Source: Companilactobacillus kimchiensis (GTDB taxonomy: Bacteria; Bacillota; Bacilli; Lactobacillales; Lactobacillaceae). From it: a stretch of DNA of 64,000 nt. Shown piece after piece: positions 26,223-35,192 of this stretch (position 1 is its first letter; each line of letters starts with the position of its first letter). The stretch covers positions 62,001 through 126,000 of the forward strand of contig NZ_JQCF01000006.1 of the NCBI RefSeq assembly GCF_001438805.1. The letters are read 5' to 3'. A program made the translations under genes and the position numbers. Below the pieces are notes generated by a model that was not told where the DNA came from, ran no database searches, and worked only from the letters and a program-made list of their open reading frames with translations.

Positions 26223-26740
26223 AAGTTCTGTTAGAGCATAAGTTAACGGAGTTGTCATTATGCTGCCGTCTTCCGCTCGGCAATATCGGGGGACTGGAAC
26301 GCAGTGGACATCGTTGCTGCTGAGCCCCCGAATTGCTCTCGCTCCAGACTAGTTAGTGTTTCTATTTTTAGTTATTTAAATTGTTTTAATAATAGATGTT
26401 TATTCAAATTTATATCAACAATACAAATAGTCCATATTATCTGATATTACGATCAGTTAATATGGACTATTTGCGTTGAAAATATTATGTAAAATCAATC
26501 AATGAGAGATTATTTTTAATCAACAAAACAATTAAAATGTTATTTAGTCTGGAGTAAAAATCGGGAATGGCTCAGCCGTGACATTATCCTTAGTCAGCGA
26601 TTTGTGGCTGGCTTAGGATAAGACCAATCTTCAAGACAACCGATCTTTGGTTGGCTCGAAGTTGGTCCACAGCGTTCCAGCCAATTCCCGATTTTTACGG
26701 AAGACGGGAAGTTAGGCACACTCTCGCTCTAACAGAACTT
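26223..26740. repeat. Composite structured intergenic repeat, copy 1 (518 bp)
   Basis: The ends are inverted copies of AAGTTCTGTTAGAGC. Inside are two related units facing each other. The left unit (26223 to about 26352) holds CCGTCTTCCG, a stem GCAAT/ATTGC plus TCGGGGG/CCCCCGA, and CTCCAGACTA. The right unit (26740 down to about 26545, minus strand) has the same landmarks with stem TAAAAATCGGGAAT. Both carry CTGGAACGC[A/T]GTGGAC just inside the stem. Between the units is a long hairpin (26424-26473). No ORF is present. A second copy is at 33730-34332. Confidence 0.85.
26424..26473. repeat. Central hairpin of the composite repeat, copy 1
   Basis: CAAATAGTCCATATTA pairs perfectly with TAATATGGACTATTTG, with an inner CTGAT/ATCAG helix. 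Copy 2 has a compensated A-T to C-G change in this stem. Confidence 0.88.
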
Positions 26741-26747
26741 CAAAAAA

Positions 26748-27341
26748 TTATTTGTCGATATCGTTAACTCCAAGTGTCACATTTTCTTTAGCGCTATCAA
26801 TCGCATCCAAGGCTGTCAAAGCAACCATGCTAACTGGAATACTTCTATGGGCTGAAGTACTGTCAACGACGTCATCGTCAGTAACCATTTGTGATGGTCT
26901 CATAATAATAGTTCTGAAATTACGCTTGTTGAGATTATCTTCAGCATTACGCTTTGTTTGGATATATTCTTTTGAAGCACCAGGAATATCATCAGCTGAA
27001 ATATAAACAAAAATTGGAACCTTGTTTGCTTCTGCAGCATCAGCAATGTTCAAGGCACTTTGATAGTTAACTTTTTCAAAAGTTAAGTTCTCATCTTTAT
27101 TTTCTTTGTACTCACCAATCGTATCAACTACAACATCAGCGTCTTTTAGATTCTCGGTCCAAAAGCCCTTTGATAAAGCATTACCAATCTTCCAATCAAC
27201 TTTGCCATACCATGATTCGTTACCTAATGGTTCACCTGTTCTGGAAACACTAGTAACAGTATCGCCATTTTCAATAAATTGTTTGGCAAATTCGCCACCA
27301 ACAAATCCATTTGCTCCGAAAATTACAACTTTTTTAGACAT
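26748..27341 (-). CDS. NAD(P)H-binding epimerase/reductase-like protein (short-chain, atypical)
   Basis: 197 residues with an N-terminal Rossmann motif VVIFGANGFVGGEF (GxxGxxG) and the late segment YISADDIPGASKEYIQTKR, where a YxxxK-like pair occurs. It belongs to the NAD-dependent epimerase/NmrA-like group (complex I NDUFA9-like). The precise reaction is unknown. It lies 50 bp downstream of an aldo/keto reductase on the same strand and its stop codon abuts the composite repeat, so transcripts run directly into that element. Confidence 0.75.
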   Translation of the reverse strand: MSKKVVIFGANGFVGGEFAKQFIENGDTVTSVSRTGEPLGNESWYGKVDWKIGNALSKGFWTENLKDADVVVDTIGEYKENKDENLTFEKVNYQSALNIADAAEANKVPIFVYISADDIPGASKEYIQTKRNAEDNLNKRNFRTIIMRPSQMVTDDDVVDSTSAHRSIPVSMVALTALDAIDSAKENVTLGVNDIDK

Positions 27342-27391
27342 AAGAAAATCCCTCTTTCAAATAAATAATAAACCAAAACTAACTTAATAAC

Positions 27392-28312
27392 CTAGGCAAA
27401 ATCGGAAAATGCTTCATCAATCGCATGATAGTCACTATTTCTAAGTTCTACTTCTAATGATTTCACATTTTGATCAACCTGAGCTGGTTTTCTAGCTCCA
27501 GGAATTACGATTGAAATATCAGGATTCTTCATATACCATGCCAAGATAACTTGAGCCACAGTGGCATCATATTTTTCAGCAATCTTACGTACTTTATTAA
27601 TAGCTACGATAATATCAGCAAATTGTTCTTTGCTAAATTGACTGAACTTTTTGGCATCGGCTGCTTGGTATTTACCGGTCAACAAACCTGAGGCTAATGG
27701 GAAATATGGCACAAAGGAAATATTATTCTCCCTTAGATATGGGAATAAATCCTTTTCAGCATCACGATGCAATAAGCTGTAGTTGTCTTCGACAATATCA
27801 ACTAAACCATCTTTATTAGCTTCTTTGATTTGATCCAATGAGAAATTAGAAACCCCAATGGCTCTAATTTTTCCGGCCTTTTTCAATTCATTTAAAGCCG
27901 CAACAGCTTCACTCTTAGGAGTTGTTTCATCTGGGAAATGAATATAAAAGATATCAATATAGTCTGTTTTTAAGCGTTTCAAGGCATCGTCAACGGCCTT
28001 TTTTAAAAATTCAGGACTATTATTATTTTTTAAATCATTATCAGCATCTTGAGCTGCTTTAGTAGCAATGACTAATTTACTACGATCATAGTTTTGAATA
28101 ACGTCACCAATAATTTCTTCTGAACGCCCCAAACCATACATATAAGCAGTATCTAAAGTCGTAATGCCACTTTCAATTGCCTCTTTCACAACAGCGTAGC
28201 CATCTTCATCTTTTAAGTCAGCGAATAAGTTATGACCACCGACTTTGTTAGTACCAAGACCAATTTTTTTACTAGTTACTTCAGTACTACCAATTTTTAT
28301 TAAATTATCCAT
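27392..28312 (-). CDS. Aldo/keto reductase
   Basis: 306 residues with the AKR barrel motifs: LDTAYMYGLGRSEEIIG (catalytic Asp and Tyr), KLVIATKAA (Lys), YIDIFYIHFPD (His), AIGVSNFSLDQI, and the C-terminal cofactor segment IVIPGARKPAQVDQN. It reduces aldehydes or ketones with NADPH in the cytoplasm; the natural substrate is not known. GGAGG precedes the ATG. The downstream Rossmann protein is probably co-transcribed. Confidence 0.88.
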   Translation of the reverse strand: MDNLIKIGSTEVTSKKIGLGTNKVGGHNLFADLKDEDGYAVVKEAIESGITTLDTAYMYGLGRSEEIIGDVIQNYDRSKLVIATKAAQDADNDLKNNNSPEFLKKAVDDALKRLKTDYIDIFYIHFPDETTPKSEAVAALNELKKAGKIRAIGVSNFSLDQIKEANKDGLVDIVEDNYSLLHRDAEKDLFPYLRENNISFVPYFPLASGLLTGKYQAADAKKFSQFSKEQFADIIVAINKVRKIAEKYDATVAQVILAWYMKNPDISIVIPGARKPAQVDQNVKSLEVELRNSDYHAIDEAFSDFA

Positions 28313-28367
28313 ATACCTTAAGACCTCCTACGCTTTGAAAATGTTACCTTTATAATAGCTCAATCAG

Positions 28368-28411
28368 TCCAAAAAAAATAAGATTATGCATAATTTGCAT
28401 AATCTTATTAA
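28368..28411 (-). terminator. Terminator after the EamA transporter gene
   Basis: AATAAGATTATGCA / TGCATAATCTTATT perfect stem followed on the minus strand by eight Ts. Confidence 0.93.
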
Positions 28412-28418
28412 TTAATAT

Positions 28419-29528
28419 TTAGTTTTCAGAAGGTACTTCTTGACCTTCACGTTTAGCTTCAAGTTTATCGTGAACAGCTACTTCAGCGGCTTTTCTACGT
28501 TTAGCAAGCTCACTGTTTTCAATTTTATCTTTAACAACTTCCAATTCGTCAACTTCTGGATAAGCTTCAGGATTGTTACGTTTGAAGATAGCCATAACAC
28601 CATATGCGATCTTTTCGCCCATAAGTGTGATCAATGAACCGAAGAGAATAACTACGATACCAACAATAGTGTTGACCTTCATAGCTTCACCAAGAACAAA
28701 CAAGGCTAGAACTGGAGCTAGAGCTGGTTTGACAAGGAAAATTAATGATGCTTGTAAAATACCAACTTTTTCCATTGAAACGAAGTACAAACCAAAAGCT
28801 ACACCAGTAACTAAGACTGAGATATAAAGTAGCAATGGTAAGTTTTGTAAGGTAACACCCTTGAAGAAAGGAATGTTAGCAAATTCAGCAAAACCACTTG
28901 GAATAGCTTTAGCAACGGCTGGAATGTGACTGATTCCCATTAAGATACCTAGTTCTCCTGAACCAAACAAGAAAGCTAGACAAGTCATTGAGAGTCCGTT
29001 CAAACCAATTTTGCCACCATTAACACGTGACATAACTCCGTAGAGACCGAAAATAATTGATGAAATTAATCCTAAAACAATTCCCATTGCACCAGTTAAG
29101 TGGAAAGGATTAATGATGATCAACAAACCAATTAAGGTTAAAATCAATGCTAAAACATTTGTTCTGGATAATTTTTCTTTGAGGAACACAAAACCAATGA
29201 TTAAACCAAAGATTGGGTTAGCACTCAACATGATGGCAATAACTGAAGCAGTTGTCATACCAATTGATAATTGGTAAAGCGTCATACTCAAGACAACAAT
29301 GACAAATCCCGTCAAAGCAATCCGTGCCCAATCTGATCCGGTTATTTTTACATTGTTCTTTCTTAGGTAAAGAATAGTAAATGGTAGTAAAGCCAATCCA
29401 CCAATCAAGAATCGAATAAAATTCAACTCGATTGGATTAAATTGTCCACCGGCAATTTTTAGTGCAATTTCCATAGAACTAAAAAGAAATGTCGGTATCA
29501 ATATGTATAGAAAACCCTTTAAATTCAA
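28419..29528 (-). CDS. EamA/DMT-family transporter
   Basis: 369 residues: ten membrane helices in two EamA repeats (about 1-140 and 150-300) followed by an unusually long charged cytoplasmic tail of about 50 residues (ELEVVKDKIENSELAKRRKA...). Such proteins export or take up small metabolites; the substrate is unknown. The only start in frame is TTG at 29528, since a stop codon lies two codons upstream; a GGGGATG stretch ahead is a distant ribosome binding site. Confidence 0.82.
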   Translation of the reverse strand: MNLKGFLYILIPTFLFSSMEIALKIAGGQFNPIELNFIRFLIGGLALLPFTILYLRKNNVKITGSDWARIALTGFVIVVLSMTLYQLSIGMTTASVIAIMLSANPIFGLIIGFVFLKEKLSRTNVLALILTLIGLLIIINPFHLTGAMGIVLGLISSIIFGLYGVMSRVNGGKIGLNGLSMTCLAFLFGSGELGILMGISHIPAVAKAIPSGFAEFANIPFFKGVTLQNLPLLLYISVLVTGVAFGLYFVSMEKVGILQASLIFLVKPALAPVLALFVLGEAMKVNTIVGIVVILFGSLITLMGEKIAYGVMAIFKRNNPEAYPEVDELEVVKDKIENSELAKRRKAAEVAVHDKLEAKREGQEVPSEN

Positions 29529-29656
29529 AACTTAATTTCATCCCCAATTTTGTAAGTCAATATTTTAAGTGTACTCCTCATTTTGGGGGTCCAAAAAATG
29601 TAAGTGTTTCCAGATATAAAAAACTCCAAATCAAAATCGACTATCTAATTTGAAAC

Positions 29657-31537
29657 CTATCTATTGATGGAATTTTTACTATAACCCTTCCCAGCCGTCA
29701 AATCGTATTGAACTAATTTATAATCTTGAATTAGCTGCCTTTGTTTATTGGTCAAGTGTCCAGTTGTAACTTGTTTGCCATTATCCTTAACATACAAATT
29801 TCCACTTGTACCTACACTGTTTCTGGCCATTGCAGGTAAATTCTCTTGAACTTTTGTCAATAATGCATAATAAGGCGTAACTTTTTGTTGCATCTGTTTA
29901 AGTGCCAACGGAATAAAACCATTGGGATCGGTCACTTTAGTGGATTCCTCTATTTTTTTAGTTCCATATCCATGATCCAATGCATATTTATTACTATAGA
30001 TGAAGTAATCCGTTTCATGTTCGATAACATTATGTTGAGTTATATTATCACCATCATAAATACCTGGTAAGTGATCACCATACCAAACAATCGTAATTGG
30101 TTTATTTATCGTATCCAATTTATCCAAAAAGTTTTTTGTTGAAACATCAGTAATGCTAATTCCCTTGGCATAATTTTCTACCTGTTGCAGATTCTTACCT
30201 GCGCCGCTGCCAGTGGCTTTGAACTGATTATTAGCATATTTATTCGTATATGGTATATGATTTTGCATCGTGACCAAATTGATGAATTGACCCTCGTTAG
30301 CCTGATCAACTTGCCAGAGTACGTCATTATAAGCTGATTCATCGCTGATATACTGGCCACCATCAATCATCTGGGTATATCTCAAAGCTAGATTTCCAGT
30401 AGTATTAATATTCCTAAAAGTTTGAATACCAAACCTTTTATATACAGTATCGCGATCATAGAAGTTCCCATAATATGGATGAATTGCAGCTGCTGTTTTA
30501 AAACTATTAGTTATATTGATTGGCTGGTCTTGTTTCGCAACCAATTGTGTATATGGCGAGGTTAGTGACTTCGAGAACTGATTAAGGGCTAATCCAGTTA
30601 ACGTCATATATTCCATATTAGCTGTCCCACCACCGTAACCGGAACTAAGCATCAACCCAGACGTATTATCACGCTTAATGTTGTCGATATTAGGAGTCAC
30701 TGCTTGATTTAGTTTAATATTGGGAACCCGATTAGGATCAGCAAAACTTTCACTTAATACAAATATCAAAGTTTGTTTACTTAAATTATTATTCGGACGA
30801 TTCTCATTAATATCCGCCGCCGTGTTTTGATACTTCCTAACTATTTTAGCCATGGTTTCTTTGCTATATCCTTTGGGTTCATCCATGACATCGATATGCA
30901 TATTATTTAAGAACGTTAACATGGGGCCATTACTATTGGCCGACCAATTAATGTTAACCGCAAAATCAGAATAACCAGCTTTGGTCAAAATTTCATTTGT
31001 TAATGAACCTTCTCGATTAGCCGTATAAAAGCTTCCCAAGCAACCTACTGCTAACAAAGCAAAAATAACCCTAGGAATTAGTTTGAAACGTAAAGCTTTT
31101 TTGCCAAATAATTTTTCCAAAGCAATGGATAACATTATCACGTCAATAATTGCTACAACAACCCCAACAATTAATTTTGGCGTGATCATTGTCAACAGTT
31201 CCTTACTATTACCGAGAAACATCAAATCACTGGGTAAGATCGGCTCCGAGCGATACACAACTTTAAGACGGTTGGCCACTGCATATATAGCAAAAAATAT
31301 ATAAAATACAGCTGTCGAATAAAAGAAACGATTAATTAACCCGTATAATCCCATATAAATAAGAAATAGAACTAATACAGTTATCAAATATGTTGGTACA
31401 TTAGTTTTAAAGGCCGTTTTAAGCGTAAAAATCATTGCGCCAGTTTGAGAAAAATTCAAAATCAAAGCTATCAGAAAAGCCGACAATATAATAAATATTA
31501 TTTGAAACGTATAGATTAATCGATTTGTCTTTCGCAT
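29657..31537 (-). CDS. LtaS-like membrane sulfatase-fold phosphoglycerol transferase (paralogue 1)
   Basis: 626 residues: five N-terminal membrane helices (about 10-190) and an extracellular alkaline-phosphatase/sulfatase domain. Catalytic features are the metal-binding Glu in VLSESFADPNRVPN, the nucleophile Thr in GGGTANMEYMTLTG, WYGDHLPG with metal Asp/His, and HETDYFIYSN. LtaS-family enzymes polymerise glycerol phosphate from phosphatidylglycerol onto lipoteichoic acid or decorate glycans with it. The paralogue directly upstream is very similar. The C-terminal lipid- or wall-facing tail is short. Which polymer each makes is unknown. Confidence 0.85.
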   Translation of the reverse strand: MRKTNRLIYTFQIIFIILSAFLIALILNFSQTGAMIFTLKTAFKTNVPTYLITVLVLFLIYMGLYGLINRFFYSTAVFYIFFAIYAVANRLKVVYRSEPILPSDLMFLGNSKELLTMITPKLIVGVVVAIIDVIMLSIALEKLFGKKALRFKLIPRVIFALLAVGCLGSFYTANREGSLTNEILTKAGYSDFAVNINWSANSNGPMLTFLNNMHIDVMDEPKGYSKETMAKIVRKYQNTAADINENRPNNNLSKQTLIFVLSESFADPNRVPNIKLNQAVTPNIDNIKRDNTSGLMLSSGYGGGTANMEYMTLTGLALNQFSKSLTSPYTQLVAKQDQPINITNSFKTAAAIHPYYGNFYDRDTVYKRFGIQTFRNINTTGNLALRYTQMIDGGQYISDESAYNDVLWQVDQANEGQFINLVTMQNHIPYTNKYANNQFKATGSGAGKNLQQVENYAKGISITDVSTKNFLDKLDTINKPITIVWYGDHLPGIYDGDNITQHNVIEHETDYFIYSNKYALDHGYGTKKIEESTKVTDPNGFIPLALKQMQQKVTPYYALLTKVQENLPAMARNSVGTSGNLYVKDNGKQVTTGHLTNKQRQLIQDYKLVQYDLTAGKGYSKNSINR

Positions 31538-31659
31538 AAATAAACATATCCTTTGTTTAATTAATCAAAATATCAATTATTTATTCTATATTAACGCTTT
31601 TTTTATTAACATTGAACATTTTAAATGCACCTGAAATATAATTACTATGATCTACAATA

Positions 31660-31702
31660 AAATATCCTCAATTCAAAATATGAATTGAGGATATTTTATA
31701 CT
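31660..31702 (-). terminator. Terminator between the LtaS-like paralogues
   Basis: AAAATATCCTCAATTCA / TGAATTGAGGATATTTT, 17 bp perfect stem with a 5 nt loop, so the two paralogues are separate transcripts. Confidence 0.92.
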
Positions 31703-31736
31703 ATTAATCGAAAATCAACCGTATTCAGCCACACTC

Positions 31737-33620
31737 TTACTTGTTAATTGTCTTTTGACTGTAGTTATTACCGGCTGTCAAATCGTATTGTACTAATTCA
31801 TAGTCATGAATTAGTTTTCTTTGTTTTTTAGTTAATTGATTCCCCTTAACTTCATTACTATTTTGATCAACATATAAATTATTGCTTTCCTCATTAACGT
31901 TTAATGACATCGCTGGTAACTTCTCCTGGACTTCCGTCAATAAAGCATAATAAGGCGTTACTTTTTGATTCATTTGTTTTAAAGCTAGTGGAATAAATCC
32001 ATTGGGATCGGTAACTGCTGTTTTATCAGTCAGTTTAGTTGTCCCATAATTATGTTCTCGGGCATAACGATTACTATAAATGAAATAATCAGTTTCATGT
32101 TCAGCAATATTATATTTATAAATATCATCACCATCATAAATTCCTGGTAAATGATCGCCATACCATACGATAGTAATCGGTTTTTCAATGGTATCTAATT
32201 TCTCTAAGAAGGTTTTAGTTGAAGCATCTGTGGCATTGATACTCTTAGCATAATTATTTACTTGACTGCGACTCTTATCCGTTACCCCTGAACCAGTGGC
32301 TTTATAGGGATTGTCACTGTATTTATTAGTATATGGCATATGATTCTGCATCGTGACCAAATTAATAAATTGACCACCACCAGTTTGATTAATCTGATCA
32401 AGAGTGTTGTTATAAGCTGCATCATCACTGACGTACTCCATATTAGGCAAAACATCAGTATATTTTAAAGCTAATGATCCCGTAGTATCAATATTCTTAA
32501 AGGTTTGAATCCCCAATTTTTTATATACTGAATTTCGGTTATAAAAATTTCCATGGTAAGGATGAATAGCTGCTGATGTTTTAAAACTATTAGTTATATT
32601 AATAGGATTATTTTGTTTATTAACTAATTGCGTATATGGCGATTGTAATGAATAAGAAAACTGATTCATCGCTAAACCGGTCAAAGTCATGTATTCCATA
32701 TTGGCTGTTCCACCACCATAACCAGAACTCATCATTAAACCTGAAGTTGTATTTGCCTTGATATTTTTTATGTTGGGAATGGGATCTTGATTCAATTTAA
32801 TATTGGGTACCCGACTGGGATCAGCAAAACTTTCACTCAGAACAAAAATCAAAGTTTGATCACTCAAATTATTATTAGAACGATCTTTATTAATATCTTC
32901 AGCTTTAGTTTGATATTCCTTAACTATCGCTGACATCTTGGCTTTACTATATCCTACAGGTTGATCCATTACATCAACGTACATATTACCCAGGAATGTT
33001 AGCATTGGACCATTGGTATTGGCAGACTGATTGATATTTGAGGCTGAATTAATATAACCTGATTTAGCTAAAACCTGATAGGTCAAAGAATTAGCATCAC
33101 TAGCTGTATAAAAACTACCAATACTCAAAGTAGCTAAAGCGATAAAAACTAATCTAGTGATCGGTTTAAAATGCAGCATTTGTTTTCCAAATTTTCTCTC
33201 CAGATAAACAAATCCCACAATAATAACGATCAAAATCAAAATCACTTCCATGGTTAACTTAAAAGTCACCATTGAAAGTAAGTCCTTAACATTCTTTAGT
33301 AACAATAAATCACTTGGCAAAACTGGTTCCGAACGATACATTACTTTAACTCGATCGGCTACCGCATAGACGGCAAATAACACATAGAAAAAAGCTGAGG
33401 CGTAAAAAAATCGATTGAACAGTCCATACAAGCCTAAATGAATCAGAAACAGAATCAGAACGGTCAATAAATATGTATTTGTATTAGTTTGAAAGAGTAT
33501 CTGTTTAGTAAAAATCATTGAATCAGTCTGGGCGAAATTTAAAATAAATCCGACAACGAACGATGACGCAACGATAAACAATAATTGTAGCAAATGGACA
33601 ATGTTAATTTTTTTATACAT
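31737..33620 (-). CDS. LtaS-like membrane sulfatase-fold phosphoglycerol transferase (paralogue 2)
   Basis: I place the start at 33620 (MYKKINIVHLLQL) because AAAGGTG precedes it; the frame extends further to 33713 with a leader not seen in the paralogue. This gives 627 residues, matching the 626 of the neighbour. Topology and catalytic motifs are the same: LSESFADPSRVPN, GGGTANMEYMTLTG, WYGDHLPG and HETDYFIYSN. The pair arose by tandem duplication and has diverged most in the N-terminal helices. The composite repeat copy 2 begins about 110 bp upstream. Confidence 0.85.
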   Translation of the reverse strand: MYKKINIVHLLQLLFIVASSFVVGFILNFAQTDSMIFTKQILFQTNTNTYLLTVLILFLIHLGLYGLFNRFFYASAFFYVLFAVYAVADRVKVMYRSEPVLPSDLLLLKNVKDLLSMVTFKLTMEVILILIVIIVGFVYLERKFGKQMLHFKPITRLVFIALATLSIGSFYTASDANSLTYQVLAKSGYINSASNINQSANTNGPMLTFLGNMYVDVMDQPVGYSKAKMSAIVKEYQTKAEDINKDRSNNNLSDQTLIFVLSESFADPSRVPNIKLNQDPIPNIKNIKANTTSGLMMSSGYGGGTANMEYMTLTGLAMNQFSYSLQSPYTQLVNKQNNPINITNSFKTSAAIHPYHGNFYNRNSVYKKLGIQTFKNIDTTGSLALKYTDVLPNMEYVSDDAAYNNTLDQINQTGGGQFINLVTMQNHMPYTNKYSDNPYKATGSGVTDKSRSQVNNYAKSINATDASTKTFLEKLDTIEKPITIVWYGDHLPGIYDGDDIYKYNIAEHETDYFIYSNRYAREHNYGTTKLTDKTAVTDPNGFIPLALKQMNQKVTPYYALLTEVQEKLPAMSLNVNEESNNLYVDQNSNEVKGNQLTKKQRKLIHDYELVQYDLTAGNNYSQKTINK

Positions 33621-33729
33621 TAATAAAGGCACCTTTATTTTTATATCATTTAATATGTTCATATTATATATTAAACTAAGCTCAATTAATATATAGCCTA
33701 ATAAATAGGACAAAAAAGGCGATCTGGTT

Positions 33730-34332
33730 CAAGCTCGGTTAGAGCGTAAGTCAACGAAGTGGTCATTATGCTGTCGTCTTCCGCTCGGCAATATCGGGGG
33801 ACTGGAACGCAGTGGACATCGTTTTGAACCAATTTGAAGTACAAAATTGTTTCAAAATCGAGTCTTTCACTAACCTAGCCAAGTACGCTAGGTAAGAGAA
33901 ATCTCACTGCTGAGCCCCCGAATTGCTCTCGCTCCAGACTAGTTAGTTGTTTCTATTTTTAGTTACTCAAATTAACTTAATAGATTCCAATCTGTTTAGT
34001 TCTATCTCAACAACACAAATAGTCCATCTTATCTGACATTACGATCAGTTAAGATGGGCTATTTGCGTTGAAAATATTATGTAAAATTAATCAATAAGAA
34101 ATTATTTTTAATCAACAAAACAATTAAAATGTTATTTAGTCTGGAGTAAAAATCGGGAATGGCTCAGCCGTGACATTATCCTTAGTCAGCGATTTGTGCT
34201 GGCTTAGGATAAGACCAATCTTCAAGACAACCGATCTTTGGTTGGCTCGAAGTTGGTCCACAGCGTTCCAGCCAATTCCCGATTTTTACGGAAGACGGGA
34301 AGTTAGGTACACTCCTGCTCTAACCGAACTTG
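33730..34332. repeat. Composite structured intergenic repeat, copy 2 (603 bp)
   Basis: Same plan as copy 1: inverted ends CAAGCTCGGTTAGAGC and CAAGTTCGGTTAGAGC (right end read on the minus strand), left unit to about 33945, central hairpin 34016-34065, right unit from about 34138. The left unit has about 85 bp more than in copy 1, inserted after GTGGACATCG, containing two further hairpins (TTTTGAACCAATTT with AAATTGTTTCAAAA; ACCTAGC with GCTAGGT). No coding frame is present. Confidence 0.85.
34016..34065. repeat. Central hairpin of the composite repeat, copy 2
   Basis: CAAATAGTCCATCTTA pairs with TAAGATGGGCTATTTG; one base pair is exchanged as a pair relative to copy 1 and one becomes a G-T (G-U) wobble. 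Confidence 0.88.
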
Positions 34333-34347
34333 AGTGAGAACCTATCT

Positions 34348-34929
34348 CTATTTCTTTGTATACATTTTTGGTAAATCCTCTAAAAATTTTTCACGTTCCT
34401 TATCAGTAGTTGTATTAACCTCACCAAAATGTATCCATTTAACATTTTGTGGTGTAATCCCTAGGTCAGCTAAAGTTCTATTAATAAAGACTCCTTGAAT
34501 TGGATCACCACATTCATTTTGTAGATATGATTTGGTAACTGTGGAGGTCGTTATAACGGTAACTCGTTTGATATATGTCAACAAACCTTTCCAGCCGTTA
34601 TCTTCGTTATACGCAAATCCATTGAGCATTGTTTTATCAAAAAAGCCCTTTAACATTGCCGGCATATTCTGCCACCAGATTGGAAAGATAAAAATCAATT
34701 CATTTGAAGCTGAAATTTTTCGTTGATATCTTTTTACTAATTCGTCATTAGTTTGCCCCTGTCCATGGGTCTCCAGATTCTCACCCATGAGTAGTGGATT
34801 AAAATTATCAGCATACGGATTGATCACTTCAAACTCCTCATCATTCATAGAAAAAGAATTCGACAATCTATTTAAAATCTCATGGTTGAAACTCCCCACA
34901 TAAGGATGAGCATAAATAATTGTTTTCAT
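34348..34929 (-). CDS. NAD(P)H-dependent flavodoxin-fold oxidoreductase (NQO/KefF-like)
   Basis: 193 residues of flavodoxin-like fold: IIYAHPYVGSFNHEIL at the N-terminus, FIFPIWWQNMPAMLKGFFDKTML as the FMN/quinone site segment and VTVITTST. These enzymes reduce quinones or other acceptors with NAD(P)H through FMN. A clean AAGGAGA precedes the ATG. It is a single gene whose transcript would enter the right unit of the composite repeat. Confidence 0.85.
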   Translation of the reverse strand: MKTIIYAHPYVGSFNHEILNRLSNSFSMNDEEFEVINPYADNFNPLLMGENLETHGQGQTNDELVKRYQRKISASNELIFIFPIWWQNMPAMLKGFFDKTMLNGFAYNEDNGWKGLLTYIKRVTVITTSTVTKSYLQNECGDPIQGVFINRTLADLGITPQNVKWIHFGEVNTTTDKEREKFLEDLPKMYTKK

Positions 34930-35150
34930 ATTGGAATCTCCTTGTATCTTTATATCAACAGTATATTATGTTTTAAGGAATTTCCAGACCCAATAAACGG
35001 GGATAATTATGGTCTAATTTGAATTAATCAATTATGCTGCAAAAGTGCTTTATATCAATAATATTTTGTAGCATTTTGCTAATTAAATCGTTAGTATTCT
35101 TAAATAATATTGATTTAATAATTTTTCTATATTTATAAAATATGCTCAAC

Positions 35151-35190
35151 AAAAAAATTCTCAAATGTTTTTTAGACATTCGAGAATTTT
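35151..35190 (-). terminator. Terminator after the YitT-like gene
   Basis: ATTCTCAAATGT / ACATTCGAGAAT stem with one mismatch, then a T-run on the minus strand. Confidence 0.85.
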
Positions 35191-35192
35191 CT

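Noticed and set aside
26223-26740. Reading the composite repeat as an insertion sequence remnant or classical MITE
   Set aside because: It has inverted ends, but no transposase fragment and no clear target duplication at either copy, and its internal paired structure is far richer than in simple MITEs. It is not fully excluded.
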